A stretch of 38,957 nucleotides of DNA from Motilimonas eburnea (GTDB lineage Bacteria; Pseudomonadota; Gammaproteobacteria; Enterobacterales; CBDFNC01): assembly GCF_021295345.1 (NCBI RefSeq), contig NZ_JAIMJB010000028.1, forward strand, positions 1 to 38,957. Direction: 5' to 3'. The notes under the pieces are model-generated. The model was not told the origin of the DNA. It made no database searches and saw only the letters and a program-made list of their open reading frames with translations. Positions 37,614 through 38,957 of this stretch are shown piece by piece. Both the position numbers and the translations under genes were made by a program. Within the stretch, counting starts at the first letter, position 1. Each line of letters starts with the position of its first letter.

Positions 37614-38531
37614 CTACAAGGTATTCAAGAAATCAGCAGGCGGTACAAAGAAAATGCATCCCGTTACCGCTCGAGTGTATTTCAGTAGATGGTCATAGTG
37701 ACCTTGTTCATCAGCAAAAATCATCTTGCGCAAGGAAATATTAATGACCTCTGGTGACTTAGCAAAACCAATGAACACACTACCATGTTCAATCGCATTA
37801 CCGTAGGGCATGTTTTGGCGGTACATCGGAATTTCTTTGCCTGCTTCATCTGTAGACTTGCCTTTATTGATATGGGCAAATGGCGCTTTCTTTTCACCAG
37901 AGAATTCCACATTGTCTGCTTTGCTGCGACCAATAACCTGCTCTTGTTGCGATACAGCTAAATCGTTCCACTTATTGAGATTATGGACATAGCGTTGCAA
38001 AGTAATGTAACTGCCACCTTGGTAGTTAGGATCTTCATCGCCGATCAACACAGCATTCACGCGCTTTTCATCCACGGGATTCTCAGTGCCATCGACAAAA
38101 TCTATCATGTCACGATCGATTAAGTATTGATAACCTTGGGTATCTTCAATTATTTCTGCAATGGGCTCGAATAAATCAGCGACCCCTTTCGCGATCCTAA
38201 AGTTCAGATCCATTCGCTCAGATTTAACATATACAAAGATATCACCTGCCGTTGCTGGAAAATGGCGTTCAGCTTGTTTCATCTCGGTAAAGGGAACAAG
38301 GGCAGAGGGCTTTTGTTGTTCAAATAGCTGCGACCAAGCCTGATCAGAGAAAGCAACCAGCCATTCAATTTGGCAAGTTGGCTCAGCTTTGTTCACGGTT
38401 GCTATCAGTTTAGGTAATTGTCGCAGTGCGGATAAAAAGTCAGCTTTAAGGTTGGCTCCATCACGTAAAGACAAAGTGATAAAATCTGCGAATGGGCGTC
38501 CGTCACTAAGGATCGCATTTTGTGTGAACAT
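37614..38531 (-). CDS. Dyp-type peroxidase
   Basis: Dye-decolorising peroxidases are heme enzymes that use H2O2 on varied substrates. The signature GxxDG region reads DFVDGTENP with distal Asp147. The likely proximal heme ligand is His220 in PFAHINKG, and the distal Arg238 lies in PMYRQNMPYG. The C-terminus GHYDHLLKYTRAVTGCIFFVPP fits the YfeX/P-B group. There is no signal peptide or Tat motif, so it should be cytoplasmic. ATG at 38531 is chosen for its AGAGG site 5 bases upstream; an in-frame ATG 21 bases earlier lacks one. The length is then 305. It stands alone between recC and the tRNA. Confidence 0.92.
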   Translation of the reverse strand: MFTQNAILSDGRPFADFITLSLRDGANLKADFLSALRQLPKLIATVNKAEPTCQIEWLVAFSDQAWSQLFEQQKPSALVPFTEMKQAERHFPATAGDIFVYVKSERMDLNFRIAKGVADLFEPIAEIIEDTQGYQYLIDRDMIDFVDGTENPVDEKRVNAVLIGDEDPNYQGGSYITLQRYVHNLNKWNDLAVSQQEQVIGRSKADNVEFSGEKKAPFAHINKGKSTDEAGKEIPMYRQNMPYGNAIEHGSVFIGFAKSPEVINISLRKMIFADEQGHYDHLLKYTRAVTGCIFFVPPADFLNTL

Positions 38532-38710
38532 GTTTACCTCTTTCGATATCAAATGTTATTGCAAGTATCATCACGAATCACAAACAATAGCGCAATACAA
38601 ACAAGTATATACAAGAGGGCATCAAAGTTAGCATTAATAGAGAGTTAAAGAGTTAATAAACTCATGCTAATCAAGCGAGTGCAGTTAAAAAGGAAATTTT
38701 TATAAGGAGA

Positions 38711-38786
38711 TGGTGCTGATACCCGGAGTTGAACCGGGGACCTCACCCTTACCAAGGGTGCGCTCTACCAACTGAGCCATATCAGC
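38711..38786 (-). tRNA. tRNA-Thr (GGT anticodon)
   Basis: The minus strand folds as a 76-nt tRNA with CCA encoded (38711-38713) and acceptor arms GCTGATA/TATCAGC. The D-arm contains GGCTCAGTTGGTAGAGC and the anticodon stem is CACCC/GGGTG with loop TTGGTAA. The anticodon GGT is at 38753-38751, and the T-arm is GGTTCAACTCC. It reads ACC/ACU threonine codons. It lies 46 bases after the 5S gene in the same direction, like the distal thrV of E. coli rrnD. Confidence 0.96.
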
Positions 38787-38797
38787 ATTTAGAAAAA

Positions 38798-38823
38798 TGC
38801 CCTCGTCTTTGACGAGGGCTTTT
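38798..38823 (-). terminator. Strong hairpin with T-run between 5S rRNA and tRNA-Thr
   Basis: A perfect 9-bp stem, GCCCTCGTC/GACGAGGGC (38799-38807 and 38811-38819) with a 3-nt loop, is followed on the minus strand by ATTTTTC. It looks like a rho-independent terminator at the end of the rRNA genes, yet a tRNA follows within 13 bases. Confidence 0.8.
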
Positions 38824-38832
38824 CGTATTAGG

Positions 38833-38951
38833 AGCTTGGCGGTGTCCTACTCTCACATGGGGAAGCCCCACACTACCATCGGCGCTGCTGCGTTTCACTT
38901 CTGAGTTCGGCATGGAATCAGGTGGGTCCACAGCGCTATTGCCGCCAAGCA
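38833..38951 (-). rRNA. rrf: 5S ribosomal RNA
   Basis: The minus strand from 38951 reads TGCTTGGCGGC..., then the strongly conserved CATGCCGAACTCAGAAGTGAAACG and GATGGTAGTGTGGGG, and ends GCCAAGCT, pairing with its 5' end. The length of about 119 nt is complete. It is the distal gene of an rrn operon whose 23S and 16S genes lie beyond the right edge. Confidence 0.95.
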
Positions 38952-38957
38952 TAAATT

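Overview
The window is core chromosome from a marine-type gammaproteobacterium, probably near the Shewanella/Alteromonadales/Vibrionales group. The grounds are conserved synteny (bamD/rluD-pgeF-clpB next to an rrn operon; rpsT, murJ-ribF-ileS-lspA-fkpB-ispH and nhaA-nhaR close together), protein sequences close to E. coli with matching catalytic positions, two Na+/H+ antiporters, and a GlyGly-CTERM secreted protease. The genus cannot be fixed by eye. Both ends run into ribosomal RNA operons in the same (minus) orientation. The left end holds tandem rRNA promoters and the boxA leader of an operon whose 16S gene lies outside. The right end holds a complete 5S gene and a distal tRNA-Thr(GGT). The window is therefore the unique DNA between two direct rrn repeats, or an assembly contig bounded by them.

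Layout. 1-400: rRNA promoters and clpB terminator. 392-7.1 kb: clpB (with a sigma-32 type promoter), pgeF and rluD on the minus strand; bamD divergent; glnB and then ispH on the minus strand. 7.1-13.4 kb: a tightly packed minus-strand operon murJ-ribF-ileS-lspA-fkpB-ispH, with 8-bp overlaps at ileS/lspA and lspA/fkpB. rpsT diverges from murJ; rpsT and murJ both use TTG starts. 14-19.8 kb: a sodium/pH section with nhaR, nhaA, a stand-alone receiver protein, a YdgA-like DUF945 protein and a second, longer NhaA behind a CRP-like site. 19.8-25.9 kb: the more accessory part, with a trypsin-like protease carrying a GlyGly-CTERM tail, an orphan hairpin with a T-tract, a tandem-GAF diguanylate cyclase, a 281-bp MITE-like element with perfect 18-bp inverted ends, a divergent MTHFR-family protein whose stop codon lies inside that element, and about 0.9 kb of structured non-coding DNA. 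25.9-37.5 kb: a small unknown protein, then recB-recD-(barstar-like)-yceH on the minus strand, an AI-2E family permease inserted in the opposite orientation, and recC. 37.6-38.95 kb: a Dyp-type peroxidase, tRNA-Thr and 5S rRNA.

Functionally the window covers ribosome/rRNA biology (rluD, rpsT, ileS, rrn ends), proteostasis (clpB, fkpB), envelope biogenesis (bamD, lspA, murJ, ispH, pgeF), cofactor and nitrogen control (ribF, glnB), Na+/pH homeostasis (two nhaA and nhaR) and double-strand break repair (recBCD). No CRISPR array, prophage, integron or complete insertion sequence was seen. The best candidates for something undescribed are the MITE-like element that has rewritten the end of a neighbouring gene, the barstar-like gene translationally coupled to recD, and two orphan structured non-coding regions (21199-21251 and about 25.1-25.9 kb).
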